From Prosthecobacter gellanilyticus (GTDB lineage: Bacteria; Verrucomicrobiota; Verrucomicrobiia; Verrucomicrobiales; Verrucomicrobiaceae): 64,000 nucleotides of DNA. Under the pieces are notes generated by a model, which was given only the letters and a program-made list of their open reading frames with translations, had not been told where the DNA came from and searched no databases. Positions within the stretch are counted from its first letter, which is position 1. Each line of letters opens with the position of its first letter. The DNA is taken from the NCBI RefSeq assembly GCF_007992435.1, contig NZ_BKAG01000030.1, positions 22,741 to 86,740 of the forward strand. Direction: 5' to 3'. Both the position numbers and the translations under genes were made by a program. Below are positions 17,736 to 26,997 of this stretch, one piece after another.

Positions 17736-17881
17736 GAAGGCTTCTGGGTTGAGATTGTCAGGAGAAGCCGGCCTCATTAGTGAGGTGGACTTCAGGCTGA
17801 CAACCACAGGCCAAGTGAGCCGCGGAACGTTCCGCTTATGAGCATATCAAAAGGCAAGCACTTCACGCAACGGAGGTGCTG

Positions 17882-19204
17882 TCACGGATTGTGCTTTAGC
17901 CATCGCGTGAGCTTTTCTTCCACCTCTGGCCGTGGCGTGGCGAACCGTTCGCGACACCGCTTGATCAGTCGCTCACGACGCCCCTCATGAGTTTCTATGG
18001 GAGGAGAGAGTTGAGTGCGTTGGAAGTGCATTCCGCCATCGGCCGATTGGTTTCGGATGAGAGTTTGGTAGCGGGGCAAATCTACAAACTGGTTTGGCTG
18101 GAACTCGTGACCAAACTCTCCATGCAAATGTTCCGCATCGGCGTAGCCGACACGGAAAGCCACGAGAGTGCCCACGTTGCCAAAGACGGCATCCCTCACA
18201 GTGGGGGAGAGCTGGGCGATGTATTGGTGACTCAGGGTCAGGTTGAGCCGATACTTCCTGGCCTCAGCGAGAATTGAGGTAAAAGACTCAGTCGCGAAGT
18301 TTTGGAATTCATCCACGAACAGGTAAAAGTCGCGGCGCTCATGTTCAAGCTGGCGATTGCGGGCCATGGCGGCGAGCTGAAACTGGGTGATGAGCAGGGA
18401 GCCGAGCAGATTTGATTTGTCGTGGCCGATTTCCCCCTTGGAGAGATTGGCGATAAAGATGCGGCCTTCGTTCATGACAAAGGGGATGCTCACCTTGTTG
18501 CTCACCTGGCCGATGATGTTTCGGATGACAGGGGAGAGGAGCAACTGGCCGACCTTGTTCTGGATCGGGGCGATAGCTTCACGCATAAAGCGAGTGTCCC
18601 AGCTCTCATACTCGTTCTCCCAGAAGTCACAGAGAAAGGGATCGGTCACCTGATTCACAACCCACCGGCGATAAGCCGGGTCGGTGAGCAAGCGATTGAT
18701 TCCCAGAAGAGTCGTGTTGGGACAGTGGGCCAACGCAGCGACGGCGTTATGGAGGATATATTCGAGGCGTGGCCCCCAGGACTCATGCCAGAGACCTTTG
18801 AAAGCACTAACAATCCCAGATGCCACGAGATGGCGATCCTCGGGCGTCGTCTGGGACAGCAAATTGAGACCGATGGGATGATCGAGATCACCGGGGCGGA
18901 AGTAAGCTGTCTGCTCTGCCCGCGCGGGCGGAATGTGAAGCAGTAGATCTTCTGCGAGGTCGCCATGGGGATCGATGAGACCGACGCCGTGCCCCTGTTG
19001 GACAAGCTGGAGGATGAGATTGCGTAGAAGCGTCGTCTTCCCGGAGCCCGTCTTGCCGATGATGTACGTGTGATACCGAGCATCTGCCACATCCAAACCA
19101 AACGGCACCTCGCCGCCCCACGCCTGCCTCATTCCAATGTGAAGGTGATCTTCCATATTTGAGCTGACGCCGCCAAGGCCAGGTGCTGCTCCAAAACTGA
19201 ACAT
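17882..19204 (-). CDS. VirD4/TraD-like conjugative coupling ATPase
   Basis: A 440-residue DNA-translocating P-loop ATPase of the type IV coupling protein group. Walker A is IIGKTGSGKTTLLRNLI and Walker B FYLFVDEFQNFATESF; LIDPHGDLAEDLL and TLSHQYIAQLSPTVRDAVFG are typical of the family. No N-terminal membrane helices are visible, so it is a short soluble form, as in elements that borrow transfer machinery. The frame is open to a TTG at 19285; ATG 19204 is preferred, and ATG 19156 is possible. It is divergent from the DUF4007 gene, with the shared promoter region between about 19205 and 19403. No mating-pair genes are in the window. Confidence 0.8.
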   Translation of the reverse strand: MFSFGAAPGLGGVSSNMEDHLHIGMRQAWGGEVPFGLDVADARYHTYIIGKTGSGKTTLLRNLILQLVQQGHGVGLIDPHGDLAEDLLLHIPPARAEQTAYFRPGDLDHPIGLNLLSQTTPEDRHLVASGIVSAFKGLWHESWGPRLEYILHNAVAALAHCPNTTLLGINRLLTDPAYRRWVVNQVTDPFLCDFWENEYESWDTRFMREAIAPIQNKVGQLLLSPVIRNIIGQVSNKVSIPFVMNEGRIFIANLSKGEIGHDKSNLLGSLLITQFQLAAMARNRQLEHERRDFYLFVDEFQNFATESFTSILAEARKYRLNLTLSHQYIAQLSPTVRDAVFGNVGTLVAFRVGYADAEHLHGEFGHEFQPNQFVDLPRYQTLIRNQSADGGMHFQRTQLSPPIETHEGRRERLIKRCRERFATPRPEVEEKLTRWLKHNP

Positions 19205-19403
19205 GAATGAAATCGACCGGATGGCATCCCTCTTCGATAAGTGCCCCCGGTAGTCACTTGGCAAACGTCGTGTAGATCGAGCCAAGAGGGTAACCGCACC
19301 TGGCCCTGGTGGCTTAACCCGAGAAGCCCATTGTATCAGAGAAATGATGTTTCAATGCATTTTTCCCGTGCATAGTGAGGAGGATCAATCTGTATTTACC
19401 ATA

Positions 19404-20339
19404 ATGCCAATACAACCAACTTCATACCGCTACTCCGGACACGAGACGTTTGTCTGCCGATATGCTTGGTTGCCGAAAGCCGTCAGCCGTCTGAAGCGGA
19501 ATCCAAAGCTCTTCAGTAATGAGGACGAGGCCATGGTGTCGCTGGGCGTTGGCAAGAACATGGTGCGATCCATTCGCTTCTGGGCGGAGACTGCGGGTAT
19601 CATTGAGCCTCTTAGCGATCAGAAAGGATATACCGTGAACCGGTTTGGAGAGGAGCTTTTGGGACATGACGGACATGACCAATTTCTCGAGCATCCGGCT
19701 ACGCTTTGGCTTTTGCATTGGAAGATTGCCACCAACCCTACCGCTCCCATTTACCAGTGGGTGCAGATGCTCAATCGCTGGCATCGAGCGGAATTTACAG
19801 AGGGCGAGGCCATGGCCTTTTTAACAAAGAATCTACCCGGGATGTCGCGCACGCTTTCGGCTCGCACGAATGAAGATGGTCTCCGGGTGTTCATTAACAC
19901 GTATATCCCCACGCGTGGACGAAAAGGCGAGGTTGCAGAAGACAATCTCGACAGCCCATTCGTCGAACTAGGGCTGCTGCGACGATGCGGTGAACGTTCT
20001 GACGTTAAGACAGGTCAGCGAGAGCCCATCTATTCATTCGCTGTAGAAGACAAGCCGACTATCTCGACTGAGCTGTTTGCTTATTGTCTCAATGATTTTT
20101 GGCTCAATGAGCATGCTAAAGAAGGAACCATATCTTTTGGCGCAGTCGCAGTTGGTGAAGGCAGCCCCGGCCAAGTTTTCAAACTTCCAGAAGCTTCAGT
20201 TAGGCACTATCTCGATCAGATCAAAGGTGTGACGCAAGGAGCAATGACGTTCGAAGAATCTGCATCTCTACAACAAGTGACTCGGTCTGAGGATGCAGAA
20301 TCCTTCGACTTCCTTGAAAAGATCTACCTTCCCGCTTGA
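19404..20339 (+). CDS. DUF4007 family protein, first gene of putative sulfur defence locus
   Basis: A 311-residue protein with the diagnostic DUF4007 N-terminus YRYSGHETFVCRYAWLPKAV, then an HTH-like region (LGVGKNMVRSIRFWAETAGI) resembling a winged helix. The family is uncharacterised; I know it mainly from defence neighbourhoods with ATPases and PAPS-reductase-like proteins. ATG 19404 places the conserved motif near the start; in-frame ATGs at 19344 and 19347 add an unlikely extension. A GAGGAGG sequence lies about 19 bp upstream, farther than a usual Shine-Dalgarno. Its stop overlaps the next gene (TGATG). A DNA-binding or regulatory role is inferred. Confidence 0.8.
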   Translation: MPIQPTSYRYSGHETFVCRYAWLPKAVSRLKRNPKLFSNEDEAMVSLGVGKNMVRSIRFWAETAGIIEPLSDQKGYTVNRFGEELLGHDGHDQFLEHPATLWLLHWKIATNPTAPIYQWVQMLNRWHRAEFTEGEAMAFLTKNLPGMSRTLSARTNEDGLRVFINTYIPTRGRKGEVAEDNLDSPFVELGLLRRCGERSDVKTGQREPIYSFAVEDKPTISTELFAYCLNDFWLNEHAKEGTISFGAVAVGEGSPGQVFKLPEASVRHYLDQIKGVTQGAMTFEESASLQQVTRSEDAESFDFLEKIYLPA

Positions 20340-23300
20340 TGATAACTAAACCAATTTCCAATCTTCTCCGCATAAGTCATCGGTTCCTCCGATCGACTCA
20401 ATTGGAAAGGGACTTTCACGATCCGGAAGCTCTCAGTGGCTATGTGATAACTCCCACCGCGCATGTGAATTTGTCGCGTTTGTTGAAAGGAATGCGATCC
20501 CAGTCTGGCAATCGCTGTTGGCGCATCACGGGAGACTTTGGCTCAGGTAAGTCGAGCTTCGCCCTCTTGCTGGCCAATTTGCTTTCTCCGAATCACGCCC
20601 ATTTGCCGAAGCACCTTCGCGGCCTGCAGGGAGATCTCGGACTGGCTCGATCGCGCCGAGGGTTTTTGCCGATTTTGGTTACAGGTTCAAGACAGCAAAT
20701 GTCGTTGGCTTTGCTAAACGGCCTCTCCCTGTCTATTAGCCAAAATGTGGACGGTCGGAAAAAGCTCAAAGTTAGATCTGCAGTGAATGAAGCTCTTGCT
20801 GGCTCGAAAGATAATATCGACCAACGCGCCATTTCATTGCTGACGCAGGCCGCAGCGGAACTGCGTCAGCAAGAGCTATTTGACGGGGTTTTGGTTATCA
20901 TAGATGAACTGGGAAAGTTTCTCGAATACTCCGCCCTTCATCCCGAAAAGCAGGATGTGTACTTTCTTCAACAGTTGGGCGAGGCCTCCGCGCGAAGCGG
21001 TGAAAACTGTCTTTTTACTATAGGCCTTTTGCATCAAGGATTTAGCACCTATGCAGACAAACTGTCTGAACAGGCTCAACGAGAGTGGGAGAAAGTTGCG
21101 GAGCGTTTCGAGGAAATCGTCTTTTCTCAGCCTCTCGGCCAGATCGCCGCCTTGTTAAGCGCAGCGATGAATGTGAAGGAAGAAGAGTGTCCTCGACGTT
21201 GGAAAACTGACGCTTGCGCAGATATGCGTAAGGCGGTCGATCTCGGCCTCTTTGGTGCCAATGCCGGACGGAAGGCGCTCATCGATCTTTCCTCAAGCCT
21301 ATATCCTCTGCATCCCACAGTTGTGCCGGTGCTTGCGAAGTTCTTTCGCCGGTTTGGCCAGAATGAACGTTCATTGTTCAGCTTCCTGCTTTCCTCTGAG
21401 CCGCATGCACTGCAAGACTTCGCTCAAAAGGAATGCAGCTTAGATTCGATCTATCGATTGCCGGAGTTTTATGATTTCATTGCTCATAATTTTGGAAACC
21501 GCCTGGGTGTTCAGAGCTTCCGTAGCCATTGGAGTCATATCGATGCCGTCATTCGGAGCTATCCACCGGAGCATGATTTAGAACTTCGCATACTCAAGAC
21601 GGTAGGAGTTCTCAATACTATCGATTCGATCACGGATCTGCTCCCCAGCGATGAATTGCTTGGCTTGGCACTAGGTGAGCCGCCTGGTCTTTCAGCGTCG
21701 ATAAAAAAGCTAAAAAAGGAGAATTTGCTCTTTTTCAGAGGAGCTCGTCGTGGCTACGCGCTTTGGTCTCATACCAGTGTCAATCTTGAGCATGAGTTTG
21801 CCAAGGCTTCAGAATCAATACAACAAGTCACGAATATCGCGGAAGTGCTGCGCAGCCGCTTAGATACGCGGCCCATCGTGGCTCGTGCCCACTACATTCA
21901 AACAGGCAACTTGCGCCATTTTAATGTCCGCTTCTGCTCACTCAGTGAGCTTCCGGCAGATGTGTCCAGCTTTCAGGCCGAGCACCCCGCGGATGGACTT
22001 ATCGTAATTGTCCTGAGTGAGACAGCTGAGCAGAGGAAGCGTGCGCTAAGCCTTTTCGCTGGCATGGCTGCCAACGATCAGGTGATTTTTGGTGTGACCG
22101 ACGCTTTGGAGGTTTTGAATGGACTTGTTCTGGCTGTTGAACGCTGGAGCTATGTCGAAGGGCATACACCCGAATTGAAGGACGATCGTTTCGCAACCGA
22201 GGAGGTTTCTCGGCAGATAGCGCACGCGAATCAAGCCTTGGAGAATGCGCTGCAACGCTATCTTGGATTCCGGGGACTTAGCTTGAGCGGTGAATCCAGT
22301 ATTCAGTGGATATACAATGGAGAATCGGTAAAGGAGCTGGCCAACGATGGATCACTGCAGGCCTACCTGTCTAAGCTCTGTGACCATCTCTTTCGTTTTG
22401 CTCCGTGTGTGCAAAACGAGTTGGTCAATCGCAATGCTCTTAGCTCCGCAGCAACGGCAGCACGCCAGCGTCTCTTTGAGCTGATGCTAAATCACGGGGA
22501 TCATCCGTCCTTAGGGCTTCCAGATGATAAGGCGCCACCTGAAAGGTCACTTTATCTTTCGGTGCTTAAAGCTTCTGGCATTCATGCCAAGCGAGCTCAC
22601 GGCTGGAGTATTGAGTTTCCAGAAAAGGATTCTCTCCGCCTACGTCCCGCATTGGAGCATGTGATTAGCCTTCTGGAAATTGTTCCGGAGGCTCGAGTGA
22701 GAGTGGATCGAATTATTGATGAATTGCGAGCTTCACCATTTGGCGTCAGAGATGGATTGATTCCGATCTTGCTCGTGGCCGTGTATGTGCAACACGAGGC
22801 CGAGCTAGCAATCTACGAGGATGGGCGCTTTGTGAGTGATGTGGAGGAGTTCCTCAAGATGCGGCTGGTCAAGGCTCCGGATACCTTTGAGTTCCAGCTT
22901 TGTAGAATCAATGGAATGCGAAGGGAGCTTTTAGTTCACCTAGCGGAAGTGATGAAGCTTGCAAAAGCAGAGCGAACAGAACTTCTTTCCATTGTGCGCC
23001 CACTCTGTTTGATGGTCGCCGAGTTGCCGGACTATGCCAAACATACAGAACATCTGAGTGACTCCACGCTCTCTTTGAGAAGGCACATATTGGCTGCTGA
23101 AGAACCCGCCAAATTGGTGTTTCAATCGATCCCTCAAGCGCTAGGCATGAAAGGTGACGTCAGCAAGATAGATCCAAACAAGCTCGCGTCCAAGCTTGCG
23201 CAGGGTATCTCTGAACTCCGTCGGGCATTGCCTGAATGCCGAAAGCGTATGACGCAGACAATTCTGGCCGCATTCGGAGAAGAAGAAGCCGAGTTCGTCG

Positions 23301-23770
23301 ATTGGCGGGAGCTTGTAGCGGTGCGCGCTGAAGCCGTCATCGTAGGTGTCACCAATTCGAATTTGAGGGCCTTCGCATTGAAGCTAATCGACAATGTGAC
23401 CGAAGAATCTGTCTGGCTGGAATCATTGGGAAGCTTGGTGAGTCGAATTCCTCCATCTCGGTGGCGCGACAAAGACGAGGTGGCATTTCGAGAAGGTATA
23501 GCGGCTCTTGCTCAGCAATTCCTGCGCGTAGAGTCACTGCATTTCGGTGTGGGTGGCCCAATGCCTGAGAATGCCGTCCGGATCGCGTTAACACGGCGCA
23601 GCGGCGAGGAGCGAGACCAGGTATTTAACCTCACATCCTCGAAGGCAAAGGAGATGACAGCACTAAGAAAACATTTGCAGAATGAAATGCCAAAAGATAA
23701 AAAACTAGCTGTTGCAGTGTTGTCACAACTACTCTGGGAAATGATGGATACACCTCATGAAGCCACCTGA
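20339..23770 (+). CDS. Large P-loop ATPase, BrxC/PglY-like, of putative defence locus
   Basis: A 1143-residue ATPase. Walker A is GDFGSGKSS at residues 65-73, Walker B VLVIIDELGK at 184-193, followed by FTIGLLHQGFSTYADKLS as a sensor-like segment. The rest is long helical repeats (DUF499-like in style). Size and layout recall BrxC/PglY of BREX and the DptF/DptH group of phosphorothioation restriction, but assignment to either is not certain. ATG 20339 overlaps the previous stop, and the last 14 bp overlap the PAPS-reductase-like gene, so the first three genes are tightly coupled. It probably supplies the motor or scaffold of the system. No methyltransferase or PglZ gene is present. Confidence 0.75.
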   Translation: MITKPISNLLRISHRFLRSTQLERDFHDPEALSGYVITPTAHVNLSRLLKGMRSQSGNRCWRITGDFGSGKSSFALLLANLLSPNHAHLPKHLRGLQGDLGLARSRRGFLPILVTGSRQQMSLALLNGLSLSISQNVDGRKKLKVRSAVNEALAGSKDNIDQRAISLLTQAAAELRQQELFDGVLVIIDELGKFLEYSALHPEKQDVYFLQQLGEASARSGENCLFTIGLLHQGFSTYADKLSEQAQREWEKVAERFEEIVFSQPLGQIAALLSAAMNVKEEECPRRWKTDACADMRKAVDLGLFGANAGRKALIDLSSSLYPLHPTVVPVLAKFFRRFGQNERSLFSFLLSSEPHALQDFAQKECSLDSIYRLPEFYDFIAHNFGNRLGVQSFRSHWSHIDAVIRSYPPEHDLELRILKTVGVLNTIDSITDLLPSDELLGLALGEPPGLSASIKKLKKENLLFFRGARRGYALWSHTSVNLEHEFAKASESIQQVTNIAEVLRSRLDTRPIVARAHYIQTGNLRHFNVRFCSLSELPADVSSFQAEHPADGLIVIVLSETAEQRKRALSLFAGMAANDQVIFGVTDALEVLNGLVLAVERWSYVEGHTPELKDDRFATEEVSRQIAHANQALENALQRYLGFRGLSLSGESSIQWIYNGESVKELANDGSLQAYLSKLCDHLFRFAPCVQNELVNRNALSSAATAARQRLFELMLNHGDHPSLGLPDDKAPPERSLYLSVLKASGIHAKRAHGWSIEFPEKDSLRLRPALEHVISLLEIVPEARVRVDRIIDELRASPFGVRDGLIPILLVAVYVQHEAELAIYEDGRFVSDVEEFLKMRLVKAPDTFEFQLCRINGMRRELLVHLAEVMKLAKAERTELLSIVRPLCLMVAELPDYAKHTEHLSDSTLSLRRHILAAEEPAKLVFQSIPQALGMKGDVSKIDPNKLASKLAQGISELRRALPECRKRMTQTILAAFGEEEAEFVDWRELVAVRAEAVIVGVTNSNLRAFALKLIDNVTEESVWLESLGSLVSRIPPSRWRDKDEVAFREGIAALAQQFLRVESLHFGVGGPMPENAVRIALTRRSGEERDQVFNLTSSKAKEMTALRKHLQNEMPKDKKLAVAVLSQLLWEMMDTPHEAT

Positions 23771-24602
23771 CCAAAACTTTGGAAGCGACGCGTCCGCCCG
23801 GCACGTGCTAAACGTCTCGGGCGGAAAGGATAGCTCTGCAATGGCTTTGCTGATGGCTGGGCGGGTTCGTGGTCAGGAACACTTTAAGCGGGATGATATG
23901 GAGTATCTCTTTTGTGATACTCAAAAGGAATTGCCTGAAACCTATGAATATTTGGCTCGCCTTGAAGCTGAATTGGGCAGCAAAATTACCTACCTTAACG
24001 CAAAAGCCGGCTTTGATCACTGGCACAAAGTATTCGGTGGGTATCTGCCATCACCGCAAAATCGTTGGTGCACTAAGATGCTTAAACTCAAGCCGTTTGA
24101 AGCACATGTAGGTGAAGAACCTGTAGTTAGCTACGTTGGACTTCGAGCGGATGAAGACCGGGTAGGATACATCAGCACTAAGCCAAATATTAAAACACGC
24201 TACCCCTTGAGGGAAGCGGGTATCGACTACAAAGGAGTCATTCAAATCCTTGAAGATAGCGGATTGGGCTTGCCAACCTTCATGAAATGGGGACGCACCA
24301 ATTCGGGGTGCACTTTCTGCTTCTTCCAAACGCCGTATGAGTGGATTCGTCTCCATGAAACATATCCAGACCGGTTTGAGGAGGCAATGAAATACGAGAC
24401 CATCGATCCGAGCGATCCAAATAAGCAATTCACATGGATGTCTGAAGGGCCGCTTACTGATCTGCTAAACCCAGTTCGCCGGGACGAGATCCTGTTGAGT
24501 GGAATTCGATCTAAGGTGAGGACTATAGACAAAAGTCTTGTCTCCGTATTTTCTGGCGAAAGCACTTCATCAGTAGAGGCCTGCCTTCTTTGCCAAAAGT
24601 GA
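23757..24602 (+). CDS. DndC-like PP-loop ATPase with Fe-S cysteines (PAPS reductase family)
   Basis: A 281-residue PAPS-reductase/adenine-alpha-hydrolase-type enzyme. The PP-loop SGGKDS spans residues 21-26. Cys105 (NRWCTKMLKL), Cys185 and Cys188 (SGCTFCFF), and a C-terminal CLLC pair (276/279) can bind a 4Fe-4S cluster, as in DndC, which activates a substrate by adenylation and transfers sulfur in DNA phosphorothioation. Related enzymes thiolate tRNA, so the target is not proven. It is shorter than DndC (about 500 residues). It overlaps the ATPase gene by 14 bp. The cysteine desulfurase at 29079-30212 is the obvious sulfur donor. Classified by motif, not by search. Confidence 0.8.
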   Translation: MKPPDQNFGSDASARHVLNVSGGKDSSAMALLMAGRVRGQEHFKRDDMEYLFCDTQKELPETYEYLARLEAELGSKITYLNAKAGFDHWHKVFGGYLPSPQNRWCTKMLKLKPFEAHVGEEPVVSYVGLRADEDRVGYISTKPNIKTRYPLREAGIDYKGVIQILEDSGLGLPTFMKWGRTNSGCTFCFFQTPYEWIRLHETYPDRFEEAMKYETIDPSDPNKQFTWMSEGPLTDLLNPVRRDEILLSGIRSKVRTIDKSLVSVFSGESTSSVEACLLCQK

Positions 24603-24636
24603 GCAGTTAGTGCACATATAACAAAATTTAATTTGA

Positions 24637-26997
24637 ATGTTCAAGGTATCTGCCCGCACAATTCTTGAATTGGGATCGGAACTGATTAGCTCCGATATTA
24701 TTGCGTTCTATGAGTTGATCAAAAATGGATTCGATGCAGGTTCGAAGACTGGGGTGGAAGTTGATTTTCACGTCATCATGCGGCGGAATTTATTTTTGCG
24801 ACTCCGGCAGGGTGTTGAACAGGGATTATTACTTTCAACCTTGAAGGAGCGTGCTCTAGATTGTGTAAATTTGGATGCCGACGACACTCTCATTTCAGAA
24901 GCGAAAAGCTTAATATCGGGAGCGGCCACGCGGGGAAAATTTATCGCTGCCCTTGAGCACGTGCAGTCTTTAAACCGAATCGTGATCTCTGATGCCGGCG
25001 TCGGGATGTCTGCCAAACAGCTAAAGGAATGCTTTTTGGTTATCGGAACTCCGTCACGCAAGCGAGAGGTAACAAAGGCTCTGAGAGGTGGGAACTTAAA
25101 AACTCCCTTTCTCGGGGAAAAGGGAATTGGAAGGTTGTCTGCAATGCGATTGGGGCATCGCTTGAGAGTCGAGTCTTGTCTTTCAACCGAAACACATTTG
25201 AATGTCCTGGATATCAACTGGAGATTATTTGAAGACGTGGAGTTAATGCTCGATGAAATAGTGGTAACTCCAAAAGTCGGGAGCCGGAAGCCATCTCCAG
25301 GATGGTCGGGAACTCGGATCATTGTCGAAGACTTAGCTGAGGACTGGACGGCTGAGCGGGTTATGAAATTTGCTTCCGAAGAATTTGCCAAACTCACTGA
25401 TCCATTTTGCGATGTGAAATCTCGTCCCAGGATTGCTCTTTCCTGGAATGGAACGCGCCAAAACATACCCTGGATGGACAGCAATCTACTGAAGCATTCG
25501 CACGCTAAGGTATCAGGTAAATATAGCCTAAAGGATGGCAAGCCAACGTTCAGCTGTACGCTGCAAGCTTTTAACTTGGGGTTTGATCACCCACAAGAAA
25601 CTAAGGTAATAGACATTGCTGGAGCTGATTTGCTCAGCGTAGCTTCCGGGACTTCCCAGGGAGTTCCTGATGGAGCAATAACCACTCTTGGCCCGTTTTC
25701 CTTCGAGGCATATTGGTATAACCGCCAAAGGCTAGCAGGCATAGACTCTATTGGAGACAGGCAGGCAGTGAAGCAACTTCAGGAGAAGTGGTCTGGCATT
25801 CTTCTTTATAGAGATGGCTTCAGAGTCTTTCCATATGGGGAAGAAAATGACGATTGGCTGGAGCTGGATCGTAAGGCGCTGGGACGTCAGGGATATACTC
25901 TCAACAAATCCCAATTTGTGGGACGAGTCGAAATCTCACGAATGGGAAACCCGCACCTAGTGGACCAGACAAATCGCGAAGGCCTCCGAGAAGCCCCTGA
26001 GCAGCAGGTTTTTTTCGACCTCGTCATGCATGCCATCCGGGAGCTGTTATATTCATTTTTGCAGGAGGTCACTTACCAATATAAAGAGCATCCCTCGCCG
26101 TTAAAGGATCTTCCTGCACGAATACAGACATTGGAAGATCGCACGAATGCAGCGCTGAAAAAGCTTCGCAAAGTTGCTTCTGGAGAGCAAAAAGCGACTG
26201 TAGAGGAACTTCAGCAGTCATTTTTTGAGTTTAATGAACTAGCGAGAAAGGCACAGGAAAGAGCGGAGCACGTCGAGAAAGAGAGTCATCAAATGATCGA
26301 GATGGCAGGCGTCGGGCTTATGGTCGAAGTTGTTGCTCATGAGTTGGCTCGGACGTCTGAAAATGCATTGGAACAGATCGAGAAGCTAAGAAAGAGTTCC
26401 AATCCAGCCGACATCCGCGCTGGACTTGATACTCTGCGCGCGCAGATGAAAAGCCTATCCAAACGCATACGTGTTTTGGATCCGCTGAGTGTGTCTGGAC
26501 GGCAAAGGGCGGAAGTCTTCGATCTTAACCAATTGATTCGAGATACTGTTGAAGCACATCAGTCACAATTTGCTCGTCACAAGATCCATGCTGACCTCCG
26601 ACTTTCTGAAAAGGTCATTAAAGTGAAAGCTGTGAAAGGTATGATAGTCCAAGTATTGGAGAATCTTATCTCAAACTCTAAGTACTGGATGCAGGTGCGT
26701 TCGCTGCGCGAGATGGAGTTCAAGCCCAAGATCGTCATCAAAACTTCGGCGCATGTCGCTGGTTTTGAATTCAGCGACAATGGGCCAGGAATAGCACCCG
26801 AAAATCATGAGCGTGTGTTTAGTCTATTTTTCTCTCTCAAAGAGAAGGGGAAGCGTCGAGGAATGGGGTTATACATTGCACGCGAATGCGCCAGTTACCA
26901 TGGCGGTTCACTGACCTTGGGTGAGGGGATTAACCCTCAAACCAAGCGGTTGCACCGCTTCATCTTTGAAATGCCAAATTCCGCCCTTGTCCCATGA
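24637..26997 (+). CDS. Kinase-like protein with two GHKL ATPase domains
   Basis: A 786-residue protein with two ATP-binding GHKL-fold regions. The N-terminal one is Hsp90/MutL-like: ELIKNGFDA (residues 26-34), ISDAGVGM (117-124) and GEKGIGRLSAM (160-170). A coiled region (about 480-560) leads to a histidine-kinase half: EVVAHELARTSENALEQ with candidate phospho-His near 568, VLENLISNSKYW (N box), FSDNGPGIAPENHERVFSLF (G1/F) and GMGLYIARECASYHGG (G2). No transmembrane segment or PAS/GAF sensor is seen, so it is cytosolic. Its stop overlaps the receiver gene (ATGA). The pair resembles divergent kinase/receiver pairs found in prokaryotic conflict systems. It may sense the invader or modification state. 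Confidence 0.8.
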   Translation: MFKVSARTILELGSELISSDIIAFYELIKNGFDAGSKTGVEVDFHVIMRRNLFLRLRQGVEQGLLLSTLKERALDCVNLDADDTLISEAKSLISGAATRGKFIAALEHVQSLNRIVISDAGVGMSAKQLKECFLVIGTPSRKREVTKALRGGNLKTPFLGEKGIGRLSAMRLGHRLRVESCLSTETHLNVLDINWRLFEDVELMLDEIVVTPKVGSRKPSPGWSGTRIIVEDLAEDWTAERVMKFASEEFAKLTDPFCDVKSRPRIALSWNGTRQNIPWMDSNLLKHSHAKVSGKYSLKDGKPTFSCTLQAFNLGFDHPQETKVIDIAGADLLSVASGTSQGVPDGAITTLGPFSFEAYWYNRQRLAGIDSIGDRQAVKQLQEKWSGILLYRDGFRVFPYGEENDDWLELDRKALGRQGYTLNKSQFVGRVEISRMGNPHLVDQTNREGLREAPEQQVFFDLVMHAIRELLYSFLQEVTYQYKEHPSPLKDLPARIQTLEDRTNAALKKLRKVASGEQKATVEELQQSFFEFNELARKAQERAEHVEKESHQMIEMAGVGLMVEVVAHELARTSENALEQIEKLRKSSNPADIRAGLDTLRAQMKSLSKRIRVLDPLSVSGRQRAEVFDLNQLIRDTVEAHQSQFARHKIHADLRLSEKVIKVKAVKGMIVQVLENLISNSKYWMQVRSLREMEFKPKIVIKTSAHVAGFEFSDNGPGIAPENHERVFSLFFSLKEKGKRRGMGLYIARECASYHGGSLTLGEGINPQTKRLHRFIFEMPNSALVP